Of a stretch of DNA of 64,000 bases, positions 17,332 to 26,367 are shown in pieces. A model generated the notes under the pieces. The model made no database searches, had not been told where the DNA came from, and was given only the letters and a program-made list of their open reading frames with translations. Origin of the DNA: Mycobacterium simiae (GTDB lineage: Bacteria; Actinomycetota; Actinomycetes; Mycobacteriales; Mycobacteriaceae); contig NZ_AP022568.1 in assembly GCF_010727605.1 (NCBI RefSeq), forward strand, positions 4,774,001 to 4,838,000, read 5' to 3'. Within the stretch, counting starts at the first letter, position 1. Every line of letters begins with the position of its first letter. A program made the translations under genes and the position numbers.

Positions 17332-17870
17332 CGCGGATCCCGTATCGGCGGCCCGAGGACATGACCGAGCAGGCCCGCCAATTGACCGAGGAGCGCGGCA
17401 ATCTCAACGTCTACCGCACCCTGGCCAACGCCGACAAAGTGTTCACCGGCTGGATGCTGGCCGGCCGCGACGCCCTGACCAGCCCAGTGTTGACCCGCCG
17501 GCTGCGCGAACTGGTCACGCTGCGCACCGCCGCGGTGATGGACTGCGCCTACGAACTCGGCCAGCACCGCGACATCGCGCGCACGGCGGGCCTGGAACCC
17601 GCCGAGATCCAAGCCGTCCTCAGCGACGGCGATTGGGAGACAGCCCAATTCGACCCGACCGAGCTCGCGATCCTGCGCCTGACCACCGAACTGGTCAGCA
17701 CCCGCACCGTGGCGGACGCACTGTTCGACCAGGTGCACCAGGCGCTCGGGCCGGAGGCCACCGTCGAGGTGCTGATGGTGATCGGCCGCTACGCCGGCCT
17801 GGCGCTAATGCTCAACGCGCTCGACGTCGACCTCGACGAAACCGCCCGGCTGCCGACCATACCCAGGTGA
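17328..17870 (+). CDS. Carboxymuconolactone decarboxylase-like (AhpD-fold) protein 2
   Basis: 180 residues from the ATG at 17328, which overlaps the stop of the preceding paralogue by 4 bp, so the two are translationally coupled. It shares RGNLNVYRTLANADKVFTGW and RRLRELVTLRTAAVMDCAYE with its neighbour. Here the active-site word is CAYELGQH, keeping the Cys. The tandem, diverged pair could form a heteromer. It closes the LysR-linked aromatic operon and converges with the cutinase gene. Confidence 0.82.
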   Translation: MTRIPYRRPEDMTEQARQLTEERGNLNVYRTLANADKVFTGWMLAGRDALTSPVLTRRLRELVTLRTAAVMDCAYELGQHRDIARTAGLEPAEIQAVLSDGDWETAQFDPTELAILRLTTELVSTRTVADALFDQVHQALGPEATVEVLMVIGRYAGLALMLNALDVDLDETARLPTIPR

Positions 17871-17881
17871 CGCCCTGCGGC

Positions 17882-18643
17882 TCAGTCGCCGAAGCCAGTC
17901 GGGGTCGGTGGCGGCGGCGCGGGGGCCGGGCCGGCCGGAGCCGCACCGTCGAGCCGCGCGGCGGCGAAGGCGGCGCCCTTGTCGATGTATGCGCCGCCGT
18001 CGGCGTAGGTGTTGTGCGCGGCGAAGTTCATGCCGTCCGAGCACACCGGATCGTCGGTGGCGCACACCTTGATGGTCTTGGCCTGATACGTCGGCCCGAT
18101 CACCACCGGGGGCTCACCGAGAAAGTTCATGGCCCGCACATTCGGCGTTCCGAACAGCACGACCGCGGCGACATGGTCGGCGATTTCGGGCGCCAGCGGT
18201 TTCGGCACGGTGGCGGGGTCGACGCCGTCGGGCACCTGCGCGGAGGTGACGAAGCCCATCACGGCCGCGCCTTGGGAAAACCCGCCGAGCACCATCTTGG
18301 TCTTGGGGCACTCGTTGGCCATCGACACGATGTGGGCGCCGGCGTCGCGGATGCCGTCCAGGCCGGTGTTCCACTCGTTGCTCGCGGGGTAGTTGACCGC
18401 ATAGACGTCGACAGACTTTCCAGCTTCACGCCCGCGCAGGTTGTCGATGAATGCCTGCCCGGTGGGGCCGACGCCCTCGGGCTCGCCGGTGCCGCGGGCG
18501 AACACCACTTGAGCATCGGGACACGGCTGAGCCGAAGCCGTAGGGGAGACAAGGGAACTAGTGCCAAGGCCCAACACGGCCACAGCCACGGGGCCAACGA
18601 TTCGAATGATGTTTCCGGCGATCATGCCGCTGTAAATGCCCAT
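17882..18643 (-). CDS. Secreted cutinase-family esterase
   Basis: 253 residues. The N-terminus is a signal peptide ending near SPTASAQPCPDAQVVFARGT. The cutinase domain has the nucleophile elbow GGFSQGAAV, a following Asp in CATDDPVCSDG, and a His in FAAHNTYADGG. Four cysteines match the two disulfides of the family. The last 20 residues are Pro/Ala-rich, as in several mycobacterial cutinases. It acts outside the membrane on lipid esters. The start may also be Met7. The 273 bp upstream to the next gene contain nothing I can identify. Confidence 0.88.
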   Translation of the reverse strand: MGIYSGMIAGNIIRIVGPVAVAVLGLGTSSLVSPTASAQPCPDAQVVFARGTGEPEGVGPTGQAFIDNLRGREAGKSVDVYAVNYPASNEWNTGLDGIRDAGAHIVSMANECPKTKMVLGGFSQGAAVMGFVTSAQVPDGVDPATVPKPLAPEIADHVAAVVLFGTPNVRAMNFLGEPPVVIGPTYQAKTIKVCATDDPVCSDGMNFAAHNTYADGGAYIDKGAAFAAARLDGAAPAGPAPAPPPPTPTGFGD

Positions 18644-18916
18644 CGGTGCCTATCCCAAACCTTTGAGTTCCCTGACCAGTTGACCACCGTTTGCCAAAGA
18701 CCACAAAGCCGACACGCAGTAGTGCGACTGGTCTTGTTTGGCCATGTCCCCGGTCGATGCCGAAGGTCTGCTAGCCGGTCCCGACGTCGTGCTTTGCAAA
18801 TCCATCGGCTTGCCCCAGAGGATAGCAGGCGGGTGCGGGCCGCGCGCGGTGGGCGATCGGGATGAAAGCTGTTCCTGGGCCGAGTGTCTGAAAACTCGCG
18901 TTGTCGCCTCGATGGG

Positions 18917-19168
18917 TCAGCCACCCAAGTTACGCACCGCAGTGTTGACATCTTCGGCTTGTTGGGCGAGTTCGTCCTCCGACAATCTCGCGCCACCCGC
19001 CTGCCGCAGCAAATCTTCGCGGCGCATGATCTGCAGGGCGCCGCGGTAATCCGGGCCGTCGAGTTCGGCCGGCGTGACGACTGCGACACGGCCTTCGATC
19101 AACACCAGTGCCGCATCCGGGTCTTGGGATGCGAGCAGCCGACGGACGTCGTCAGCGCTGACGGGCAT
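18917..19168 (-). CDS. Conserved-looking small protein of unknown function
   Basis: 83 residues starting MPVSADDVRRLLASQDPDAA. The sequence is acidic and mostly helical, with a possible short beta segment (ALVLIEGRVAVVTPAEL). No signal peptide, membrane helix or metal motif is seen. It lies 30 bp after the DUF6480 gene, last in the SRPBCC-ADH-DUF6480 gene group, so it is probably cotranscribed. I do not recognise the family. Confidence 0.65.
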   Translation of the reverse strand: MPVSADDVRRLLASQDPDAALVLIEGRVAVVTPAELDGPDYRGALQIMRREDLLRQAGGARLSEDELAQQAEDVNTAVRNLGG

Positions 19169-19198
19169 GTGCCACCTCCGATACGAGTGGGTCTCGGG

Positions 19199-19447
19199 TC
19201 ATCCCGTGGCCCCGAAAATTTTCATGATGAGGACGACTGCCGTCGTGAGGAAGAGCAGGAAGAAGACGACAACAGCAACCAGCGTGACTATCCCGGTGGG
19301 GGTGAGCCGCCCCCGGCTGGACGGCTGCGGTTCGGCGCCGCCCGACGTCTGGGCCGCGGCCGGCGGGGTGCTCCCCGGCGAGACGCCGCCGCCGGCCTCG
19401 AGGTCCGGTGTGCGGTCCGGGTCAGGGTTCGGCGGTTGTGCCGTCAT
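19199..19447 (-). CDS. DUF6480-like small membrane protein
   Basis: 82 residues: a disordered Pro/Gly-rich N-terminal half (NPDPDRTPDLEAGGGVSP) and one C-terminal transmembrane helix (GIVTLVAVVVFFLLFLTTAV). The layout matches actinobacterial proteins I recall as DUF6480, function unknown. Its start codon overlaps the stop of the ADH gene (ATGA), so the two are translationally coupled. Confidence 0.75.
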   Translation of the reverse strand: MTAQPPNPDPDRTPDLEAGGGVSPGSTPPAAAQTSGGAEPQPSSRGRLTPTGIVTLVAVVVFFLLFLTTAVVLIMKIFGATG

Positions 19448-20613
19448 GGGCGCAGCGCCACCCGGATGCAGTTGTCCTTCTTGCTCTTGAACAGGTCGTA
19501 GGCACGCACGCCGTCCTCCAGCGCAAGATCGTGGGTGATCAGCTTGGCGGGATCGAGGTCGCCCTGCTCGACGTAGTCGAACAGCCGGTCGATGTAGCGC
19601 TGGCCGTGCTGCTGAGCGGTTTTCAGGGTGAGGCCCTTATTGGTCAGCACAGCCATCGGGAACTTGTCGGTCAGCCCGTACACCCCGAGTACCGACACCA
19701 CGCCGCCCTTGCGGCACGCGAGGATTGCCTGCCGCAGCGCGTTGGCGCGGTCGGTCTGCATGCGCAGCAGCTGCTTGGCTTTGTCGTAGAGCTGCTGGAC
19801 CCCGGTGCCGTGGCCCTCCATGCCGACCGCATCGATGCACGCATCCGGGCCGCGGCCGCCGGTCATCTCGCGAAGCGTTTCGTGTACGCTGTCGACCGCG
19901 GTGTAATCGATTGTCTCCAAATCGAATTCGTTGCGCGCCAACGCCAATCGTTCCGGTATCCGATCGACGACGATGGCGCGTTCGGCGCCGAGCAGCAACG
20001 CGCTGCGGGCAGCCATCAGCCCTACACCGCCTGCACCCCAGACCGCGACCGTGTCGCCGCCGGCGATGTCGCAGAAGTCGGCGCCCATGAAGCCGGTGGG
20101 CGCCGCGTCGGAAAGGAATAGCGCCTGCTCGTCGGTGATGTCGTTTTTGATGGCAAAGCAATTGGCGTCCCCGAACGGCACCCGCACGTACTGTGCGTGC
20201 GACCCGGCGTAGCCGCCGAACGGGTGGGTGTAGCCATAGATGCCACCGGAGGGATAGCCGAGCAGCGGCTGCTGCAATTCCGCGTTGGGATTGGTGGTGT
20301 CGCAGCACGAGAACAACTCGTGCTCGCAGTACCAGCAGTGGTTGCAGGCGATGAACGACGGCACCACCACGCGGTCGCCGGCCTTGGTGTCGCGAACCTC
20401 GGCGCCGGTCTCGGCGACGATTCCCATGAACTCATGGCCGAAGACGTCGCCTTCGCGCATGCCGGGCAGGTAGCCGTCGATGAAGTGCAGGTCGGACCCG
20501 CAGGTGGTGGTGAGCTTGACTTCGACGATCACGTCGTGGGGATTCAGGATTTTCGGGTCGTCGACCGTCTCCACGGACAGGTCGTTGACGCCGTTCCAGC
20601 ACAGTGCGCGCAT
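19444..20613 (-). CDS. Zinc-dependent alcohol/formaldehyde dehydrogenase
   Basis: 389 residues from the ATG at 20613. Catalytic-zinc residues are seen in TTCGSDLHF and FGHEFMG; the structural-zinc cysteines in CNHCWYCEHELFSCC. The NAD loop is VWGAGGVGLMAARSALLLGA. Overall it looks like the long-chain zinc ADH/formaldehyde-dehydrogenase group common in actinobacteria, with an insert of about 30 residues after the Rossmann core. Aldehyde or alcohol substrate unknown. It is second in a minus-strand operon after an SRPBCC protein (14 bp gap). Confidence 0.85.
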   Translation of the reverse strand: MRALCWNGVNDLSVETVDDPKILNPHDVIVEVKLTTTCGSDLHFIDGYLPGMREGDVFGHEFMGIVAETGAEVRDTKAGDRVVVPSFIACNHCWYCEHELFSCCDTTNPNAELQQPLLGYPSGGIYGYTHPFGGYAGSHAQYVRVPFGDANCFAIKNDITDEQALFLSDAAPTGFMGADFCDIAGGDTVAVWGAGGVGLMAARSALLLGAERAIVVDRIPERLALARNEFDLETIDYTAVDSVHETLREMTGGRGPDACIDAVGMEGHGTGVQQLYDKAKQLLRMQTDRANALRQAILACRKGGVVSVLGVYGLTDKFPMAVLTNKGLTLKTAQQHGQRYIDRLFDYVEQGDLDPAKLITHDLALEDGVRAYDLFKSKKDNCIRVALRP

Positions 20614-20627
20614 GGGTGGCCTTTCGA

Positions 20628-21122
20628 TTACCGCGCGGAAGCCCGCGCGCTGGGATTGGACCGCAGGGTGGGCAGCTCGCCGGTCTGCAGCAGCGCGCGC
20701 AGCCGATAGAGAAGCTTGTACGCGACGGCGCCCGACAACAGGCCGGGCACCGGTGTCTTGGCGTGCAACGTGACCTCGGTGCCCAGGTCGTGCGGTGCGG
20801 GGCGATAGCTGACGATCAGCGAGTTGTCGTCGGCGGTACCGACGAATTGGACTCCCTCCGGTTGCGGAATCAGCTTCGACTCCCAGGTCGCCTCGGGTCC
20901 GATGCGCAGGCGCCATTGATAGCGATCGGGCGCGACGGCCGTGACGTCGCCGATGTCGCCCAGCACTCTCGACAGTTGGTCGGGGTCGCGCCAGAACTGC
21001 TCGACCCGCTCCACCGGGCAGGCGATCGTTACGGTCTGGGCCTTGTCATGGCGGGGCAGGTGGTTCATCACCTTGTTCGCGATGCCCAGCGCCTGGTCTT
21101 TCGCCGCACTGAGATAACTCAT
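20628..21122 (-). CDS. SRPBCC-fold (polyketide cyclase/dehydrase-like) protein
   Basis: 164 residues. The START-like fold begins AQTVTIACPVERVEQFWRDP and ends with the long C-terminal helix around AVAYKLLYRLRALLQTGELP. The cavity can bind a hydrophobic ligand; no catalytic residue can be assigned. It resembles what I recall of Rv3718c, which likewise diverges from the Rv3717 amidase. First gene of the ADH operon. Confidence 0.78.
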   Translation of the reverse strand: MSYLSAAKDQALGIANKVMNHLPRHDKAQTVTIACPVERVEQFWRDPDQLSRVLGDIGDVTAVAPDRYQWRLRIGPEATWESKLIPQPEGVQFVGTADDNSLIVSYRPAPHDLGTEVTLHAKTPVPGLLSGAVAYKLLYRLRALLQTGELPTLRSNPSARASAR

Positions 21123-21196
21123 TCGTGCTCCCTCCGTTGCCGCGAAGCCATACCCGCCCCTGGGGCACCCAAACGGGTGGTGCCTACCATCGCGGG

Positions 21197-21955
21197 GTGA
21201 GCGATGTGCCCGGCGTGCCGCGGCGAGACGTCCTGAAAATCGCCGGCATCGCGCCGGTGCTGCTGGGCGGCGCGGCGTTCTGCGCCCCGCGCGCGTCGGC
21301 CGGCCTGGCGGGTTCGTCGGTATTCCTCGACCCGGGGCACAACGCCGTCAACGATGCCTCCATCAACCAACCGGTCCCCAACGGGCGCGGCGGCAGCAAA
21401 CCGTGCCAAACATCGGGCGCCGCAACCAACGACGGCTATCCCGAGCATGCGTTCAACTGGGCCGTCGTCGGGCTGGTCCGTGAATCGCTGGGGCAAATGG
21501 GCGTGCGCACGGTGCTCTCCCGCGCCGACGACAACTCCGTCGGACCCTGCATCGACCAGCGCGCCGCTCAGGCGAATGCCATGCATCCCGATGCGATCGT
21601 GAGCGTCCACGCCGACGGCGGCCCCGCGTCGGGCAGCGGATTCCACGTCAACTACGCCAACCCGCCGCTGAACGAGGTACAGGCCGTCCCGGCCGTGCAG
21701 CTGGCTCATGCGATGCGGGACGCGTTGGTGCAGGCCGGGTTTCACCCGTCGACTTATGTCGGGTCGGATGGGCTGTACGGCCGCGACGACCTGGCCGGGT
21801 TGAACCTGGCCCAATACCCGGCGGTGCTCGTCGAGCTGGGCAACATGCGCAACCCCGGCGAGGCCGCCCGGATGGAAAGCGCGGATGGTCGGGCCGAGTA
21901 TGCGACGGCCGTCACGGCGGGGATCGTCGCGTTCTTGAACGCCAAGCCTGCATGA
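21197..21955 (+). CDS. ami1: N-acetylmuramoyl-L-alanine amidase Ami1 (Rv3717-type)
   Basis: 252 residues from a GTG at 21197, chosen because it puts the export signal at the N-terminus: RRDVLKIAGIAPVLLGGAAF, which has a twin-arginine look. The Amidase_3 domain contains the zinc ligands His (LDPGHN), Glu (YPEHAFN) and His (SVHADGG), and the catalytic Glu in LVELGNMRN. It cleaves the amide between muramic acid and the stem peptide and acts in the cell wall during division and turnover. It lacks an SH3 or peptidoglycan-binding module, like the M. tuberculosis enzyme. Confidence 0.9.
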   Translation: MSDVPGVPRRDVLKIAGIAPVLLGGAAFCAPRASAGLAGSSVFLDPGHNAVNDASINQPVPNGRGGSKPCQTSGAATNDGYPEHAFNWAVVGLVRESLGQMGVRTVLSRADDNSVGPCIDQRAAQANAMHPDAIVSVHADGGPASGSGFHVNYANPPLNEVQAVPAVQLAHAMRDALVQAGFHPSTYVGSDGLYGRDDLAGLNLAQYPAVLVELGNMRNPGEAARMESADGRAEYATAVTAGIVAFLNAKPA

Positions 21956-21962
21956 TGGTGCT

Positions 21963-22676
21963 GTGGTCAAAGCGCTGTTGTTCGACGTGCAAGGCACGGC
22001 GACGGATTTCTTCTCCACGGTCTGCGGCGAGGCGCAACGCATCAGCGCGGGACGCCACCCGGACACCGACTGGCCCGATCTGGTTCGGCGTTGGCGCGCA
22101 GGGTACTTCGACGCGCTGACCGCCGCCCAGAGTCGCCACGACGGATGGGTGTCGGTGCACTCGGTGTATCGCGACGCGCTGGAAACTTTGCTCGACCAGA
22201 GTGGCGTCACCGGCTTTTCCGACGCCGAGCGTGAGGAACTCACCCGGGCCTGGCAGCGCCTAGAGCCGTGGCCCGACGTGCCGCTCGGGCTGTCCTGGCT
22301 GAAAGACGAGTTCACGTTGGCCACCCTGTCCAACGCCGACGTGTCCGCGGTCATCAACATTTCCAAGCGGGCGCGGCTGCCCTGGGATGCGATCTTCGCC
22401 GCGGAGATGGCCGGCGTGTTCAAGCCCGACCCGGCGATCTACCGGATGGCCGCCACCTACCTGGGTTTGGCTCCCGCCGACATCATGATGGTGGCCAGCC
22501 ACAAGTACGACATCCGCGCGGCGGCCCAGCTGGGCTTCCGCACGGCGTTCGTCGCGCGGCCGCTGGAGTTCGGGCCCGACGGCGACGCCGACGTCACCTA
22601 CTCCGACGAGTTCGACATCAATGCGTCGGATTTCCTGGACCTCGCCGATCAGCTCGGTGCGTCCTGGCCGTCCTAA
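21963..22676 (+). CDS. Haloacid dehalogenase type II-like HAD hydrolase
   Basis: 237 residues from a GTG. HAD motifs: nucleophile Asp in [11 protein letters not shown], motif II Ser/Asn in ATLSNAD, motif III Lys in FKPDPAIY, and motif IV in [16 protein letters not shown]. The spacing fits L-2-haloacid dehalogenases, though many relatives are general phosphatases or dehalogenases of unknown substrate. It begins 7 bp after the amidase stop and may be cotranscribed. Confidence 0.85.
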   Translation: MVKALLFDVQGTATDFFSTVCGEAQRISAGRHPDTDWPDLVRRWRAGYFDALTAAQSRHDGWVSVHSVYRDALETLLDQSGVTGFSDAEREELTRAWQRLEPWPDVPLGLSWLKDEFTLATLSNADVSAVINISKRARLPWDAIFAAEMAGVFKPDPAIYRMAATYLGLAPADIMMVASHKYDIRAAAQLGFRTAFVARPLEFGPDGDADVTYSDEFDINASDFLDLADQLGASWPS

Positions 22677-22851
22677 CGGTGCGCCGAGCCGGTCAGCGGT
22701 TGACCGTTGGCGGCCACACCCGCGATCGCGGTGTCGACGGCCATCGGTGCGCGCAGGTAGACCTCGGCCAAATGCGCTGCGGCGCAATCGACCACGGTGA
22801 CGGTCACCCGGCTCAGATCGACCGGCGGAAGGTCGGCGACACACTGGCCGA
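22673..22851 (-). pseudogene. Orphan C-terminal fragment of an unidentified (possibly secreted) protein
   Basis: After the stop of the SnoaL-like gene, the minus strand keeps coding-like content: [20 protein letters not shown], then [20 protein letters not shown], then a stop overlapping the end of the convergent HAD gene. The Cys-V...V-D-Cys...His-AEVY pattern recalls small actinobacterial septum-formation-like domains. No credible start codon or N-terminus is found, so it seems a 3' fragment. Uncertain. Confidence 0.35.
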
Positions 22852-23412
22852 CTAGGGCCCCGCTTGGGTGAACGCCGGCGGCACGGTGTGGGTCAGTGCC
22901 GGGTCGGGCGGTTCTGAGGACATGGACAGCAATCCCCGCACCGCGCGCAGGGCCAGCAGCCAGTTCGCCGGCTTCTTCAGGTCCAGGCCGCCCAGCAACT
23001 GCTTGATCATGGTCAACGTGTCGAAGTAAATGCGTTCGCAGACAAGCGTTTCCGATTCGTCAAAGAGGAAGTAGGCGGTCATCCGCACCCGGAACCGGCT
23101 GCCGGTGGGCGGCACCTTGCCCAGGAAACCTTTGTGCGTGCCCATCAACCAGAACTCGACGATCACCGCGTCTGCGCTGTGCCGCAGGGCGATGATCTCG
23201 TGGTCCTGATCCGGGAACGCGGTGCGCGTGTAGTCGTAGTAGGCCCGCACGGCGTCGTGCCCGTCGTGAACGACCAGCTGCGGAATCAGCTCGTAATGCG
23301 GGTGCGGGAACGTCGCCAACACGTCGTCCCAGTCCTGGCGGACCTCGTCGTGGAAGTGGTCGAGCACGAGTTTCTGGCGCGCCGCCAGCACGTCCGGACC
23401 GGGAAACGTCAT
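22852..23412 (-). CDS. SnoaL/NTF2-like protein
   Basis: 186 residues. The cone-shaped NTF2-like fold is suggested by [56 protein letters not shown], and a long strand pair ending [20 protein letters not shown]. Such proteins include isomerases and steroid/polyketide-modifying enzymes as well as non-enzymatic binders. It follows cyp124 by 25 bp on the same strand, so it may handle a product of the P450 (inference). Confidence 0.78.
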   Translation of the reverse strand: MTFPGPDVLAARQKLVLDHFHDEVRQDWDDVLATFPHPHYELIPQLVVHDGHDAVRAYYDYTRTAFPDQDHEIIALRHSADAVIVEFWLMGTHKGFLGKVPPTGSRFRVRMTAYFLFDESETLVCERIYFDTLTMIKQLLGGLDLKKPANWLLALRAVRGLLSMSSEPPDPALTHTVPPAFTQAGP

Positions 23413-23437
23413 GGGCGGTGTGCCTTCCGAATTGGGG

Positions 23438-24712
23438 CTAGGAACCCGGCGGTGTCCACGACACCGGCAGGTGTTTGATGCCGTGAATGAATTGCGACAG
23501 CAGGCGCGCCGGTTTGCCAGTCACCGTGATGTCCGGAATCTCCCGACGCAATTCGTCGAAGGCTACCCGGATCTCGCGCCGAGCGAGGTTGGCGCCCAGG
23601 CAGAAATGCGCCCCGCCGCCGCCGAACCCCAGGTGCGGGTTGGGCGTGCGGGCGACGTCAAACGCCCACGGGTTGTCGAAGCAAGTTTCGTCACGGTTGG
23701 CCGAGTTGTAGTACAGCGCAACCTTGTCACCCGCCGCCATCTTCACCCCACTCAACTCGAACTCACGGGTGAGGGTGCGGCGCATATAGATCACCGGCGA
23801 GGCCCACCGCACGATCTCCTCCACGGCCGTGGCGGTCAGCGCCTCGAAGTTCGACCACCACTTCTTCCGTTCCGCGGGGAAGCGGGACAACGCCAGCACC
23901 CCGTGGCTGATCGCGTTGCGGGTGGTCTCGTTGCCGGCCACCACCAGCAGAATGAAAAACGACGCGATCTCGGCGGAGGTGAGCCGATCGCCGTCGACCT
24001 CGGCCTCGACCAGGCTGGTCGTCAGGTCGTCGTGATGGTTGCGGCGGCGGTCCTCGGCCAGCGCGGTCGCGTAGGCGCCGATGTCCATCGACACCTGCAC
24101 GAACTCCTCGAAATCCAGCGTCAGGTCCGGGTCGCCGAAACCGAGAATCACGTTGGTCCAGTGGAAGATTCGCTGATGATCGTCCTCCGGAATCCCCATC
24201 ATGTCGCAGATGACCTGCAGCGGCAGCGGTCCGGCGAGTTCGGTGACCAGGTCGGCCTGTCCGTCGGGATGATTCGCGATCAACGACGTGACCAGCCGGT
24301 GCGCCCGCTCGCGCACCGACGCCTCGATCCGGGCCACCACTTTCGGGGTGAACGCCCGGCTCACGATCGAGCGCAACCGCTGGTGTCGCGGATCGTCGAG
24401 CACGATCATCGAACCGAAGTACTGCGCCAGCTCCGGCAGTTGGTCGTTGACCGTGATGCCGCCCGCGGAGCTGAAGATGTCGGGATGACGGCTGGCGAAG
24501 TGGACGTCGTCGAGTTTGGTCAGCGCCCAGTACCCGGCGCCGGAGTCGAAACCCTCCATCTGGATCGCGGGCCAAAAAGAGATCGGGGCCTCCCGGCGCA
24601 GCGCGGCGAACGCGGCGTCACGGATGTCGTCGCCGCGCGCCCAGAAATCGAGCGCCTCGAGATGCACATCGGCAAGAGACATCTCGGGCGGGGGCGCCCC
24701 GTTCGGTCGCAT
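23438..24712 (-). CDS. cyp124: Cytochrome P450 CYP124 (methyl-branched lipid omega-hydroxylase)
   Basis: 424 residues. The N-terminus (NGAPPPEMSLADVHLEALDF), ELAQYFGSMIVLDDPRHQRL, the I-helix VVAGNETTRNAISHG, the K-helix ExxR in VEEIVRW and the haem loop FGGGGAHFCLGANLAR match M. tuberculosis CYP124 almost word for word, as I recall it. That enzyme hydroxylates the terminal methyl of phytanic acid, vitamin D and cholesterol side chains. It is preceded by an MmpS-like secreted protein whose stop overlaps its start (ATGA). Confidence 0.92.
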   Translation of the reverse strand: MRPNGAPPPEMSLADVHLEALDFWARGDDIRDAAFAALRREAPISFWPAIQMEGFDSGAGYWALTKLDDVHFASRHPDIFSSAGGITVNDQLPELAQYFGSMIVLDDPRHQRLRSIVSRAFTPKVVARIEASVRERAHRLVTSLIANHPDGQADLVTELAGPLPLQVICDMMGIPEDDHQRIFHWTNVILGFGDPDLTLDFEEFVQVSMDIGAYATALAEDRRRNHHDDLTTSLVEAEVDGDRLTSAEIASFFILLVVAGNETTRNAISHGVLALSRFPAERKKWWSNFEALTATAVEEIVRWASPVIYMRRTLTREFELSGVKMAAGDKVALYYNSANRDETCFDNPWAFDVARTPNPHLGFGGGGAHFCLGANLARREIRVAFDELRREIPDITVTGKPARLLSQFIHGIKHLPVSWTPPGS

Positions 24713-25068
24713 CAGTGCGTACAGACGGTTCTCGCTGGCACCCCGGTGGTCGCCGTCGCGGCGCTGACCAGATTGCCGTCGACAAAGATCTTGCAGGAAA
24801 TGGGCCCCGGCCCTTGGGCGCTCAACGCGAACACCTGACCGCCGAACCCGGTGAACTCCGTCGACCAGGGCAGCGAAGCATTCACCTGATGCAGCTGCCC
24901 GGTGTCGGTCTGGTAGTAGATGAACTGGGCGACCGCGGGCCCGTTGACCTCGTAACGGACCTTGGGCATTTGGGGAATCGCGTAGGCGACACCGCAGGCA
25001 TTGGCAAACCCGAGACCGACGGCCAACAACACTGAAGGCCCAGCGAGGTGCTTTTTCATGAATTGCAT
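24712..25068 (-). CDS. MmpS-like secreted protein coupled to cyp124
   Basis: 118 residues from the ATG at 25068; a second in-frame ATG three codons on (MKKHLAGPSV) is an alternative. The signal peptide is MKKHLAGPSVLLAVGLGFAN with a likely cleavage after GVAYA. The mature part has the MmpS-type beta fold: VRYEVNGPAVAQFIYYQTDT, NASLPWSTEFTG, and two Cys in ISCKIFVDG and TVCTH. Classical MmpS proteins are membrane-anchored partners of MmpL transporters; this one looks cleaved and has no mmpL neighbour. The overlap with cyp124 implies coordinated production. Confidence 0.75.
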   Translation of the reverse strand: MQFMKKHLAGPSVLLAVGLGFANACGVAYAIPQMPKVRYEVNGPAVAQFIYYQTDTGQLHQVNASLPWSTEFTGFGGQVFALSAQGPGPISCKIFVDGNLVSAATATTGVPARTVCTH

Positions 25069-25149
25069 CGTGTCACCACCGGCGACGCTAGGGAAGCTTA
25101 ATGTGAAGTTCCAAAGCGGGGGCTGATGACCGGAAAGGTGGCGTAACGC

Positions 25150-26235
25150 ATGGCGGGACACGACTCAAAACGTGTGGTGGTGTTTGGCACGGGATTCGTC
25201 GGCAAAATGGTGATCCCCGAGATCGTCAAACACCCCCTGTTCGAGTTGGTGGGTGTCGGAGTCAGTAACCCAAACAAGGTCGGCCGCGACGTCGGCGAAA
25301 TCTGCGGCCTGTCCGAAAAAATCGGCCTCGCCGCGACCGACGACATCGACGCCCTGATCGCGCTGAAACCCGACGCGCTGGTGCATTACGGCCCGACGGC
25401 CATGCACGCCAAAGAGAACATCGCGCTGATCACCAAATTCCTGCGGGCCGGCATCGACGTCTGCTCGACGGCGATGACACCGTGGGTGTGGCCGACGATG
25501 CACCTGAACCCGCCGAACTGGATCGCGCCCATCACCGAAGCATGCGAGCTGGGCGAATCGTCCTGCTTCACCACCGGCATCGATCCCGGATTCGCCAACG
25601 ATCTGTTTCCGATGACGCTGATGGGTCTGACGTCGGAAGTGCGCCGGGTGCGGGCCTCCGAGCTGCTCGACTACACCAACTACGAGGGCGACTACGAGTT
25701 CGAGATGGGCATCGGGCGCGAGCCGGAGTTCAAGCCGATGCTCGAAGACCGCAACATGCTGATCTTCGCGTGGGGCGCCACCGTCCCGATGATCGCGCAC
25801 GCCGCCGGCATCATGCTCGACGAGATCACCACCACCTGGGATAAGTGGGTGACGCCGACCGAGCGAAATTCGGCTCGCGGCGTCATCAAACCGGGCCACG
25901 TTGCCGCCGTCCGGTTCACCATCAACGGCGTCTACCAGGGCGAAACCCGCATTCAGCTCGAACACGTCAACCGCATCGGCCGCGACGCCGCCCCGGACTG
26001 GCCCACCGGGCACGACAACGACGTCTACCGCGTGGACATTGAGGGCACCCCGAGCATCTTCCAGGAGACCGCGTTCCGGTTCACCGACGGCTCGGGCCGT
26101 GACGCGGCCGCGGCCGGGTGCCTGGCGACCGGGCTGCGGGCACTGAACGCGGTGCCGGCCGTCAACGAGCTGCGTCCCGGCTGGGTGACCCCGCTGGACC
26201 TGCCGCTCATCGCCGGAGCAGGCAATATACGCTGA
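25150..26235 (+). CDS. Dihydrodipicolinate-reductase-like NAD(P)-dependent amine dehydrogenase family protein
   Basis: 361 residues. The N-terminal Rossmann fold has VVVFGTGFVGKMVIPEIVKH and LVGVGVSNPNKVGRDVGEIC, then DDIDALIALKPDALVHYGPT. The C-terminal half (ARGVIKPGHVAAVRFTINGV and onward) follows the mycobacterial DapB-like/2,4-diaminopentanoate dehydrogenase-like proteins, not lysine-pathway DapB, which is shorter. Substrate unknown. It is divergent from the MmpS-like gene with 81 bp between the starts. Confidence 0.78.
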   Translation: MAGHDSKRVVVFGTGFVGKMVIPEIVKHPLFELVGVGVSNPNKVGRDVGEICGLSEKIGLAATDDIDALIALKPDALVHYGPTAMHAKENIALITKFLRAGIDVCSTAMTPWVWPTMHLNPPNWIAPITEACELGESSCFTTGIDPGFANDLFPMTLMGLTSEVRRVRASELLDYTNYEGDYEFEMGIGREPEFKPMLEDRNMLIFAWGATVPMIAHAAGIMLDEITTTWDKWVTPTERNSARGVIKPGHVAAVRFTINGVYQGETRIQLEHVNRIGRDAAPDWPTGHDNDVYRVDIEGTPSIFQETAFRFTDGSGRDAAAAGCLATGLRALNAVPAVNELRPGWVTPLDLPLIAGAGNIR

Positions 26236-26367
26236 TCACAGCGGACACTGCGCCCGATTCGTATACAGCTAATGCATAGCCAGCGCAGAGACTGGCTATA
26301 GGTGTAAGCGGCAAAATCGGGTGCAGGCGGATGCGGGGGCATTCCGCTTGACGACGGGGATTGGACC

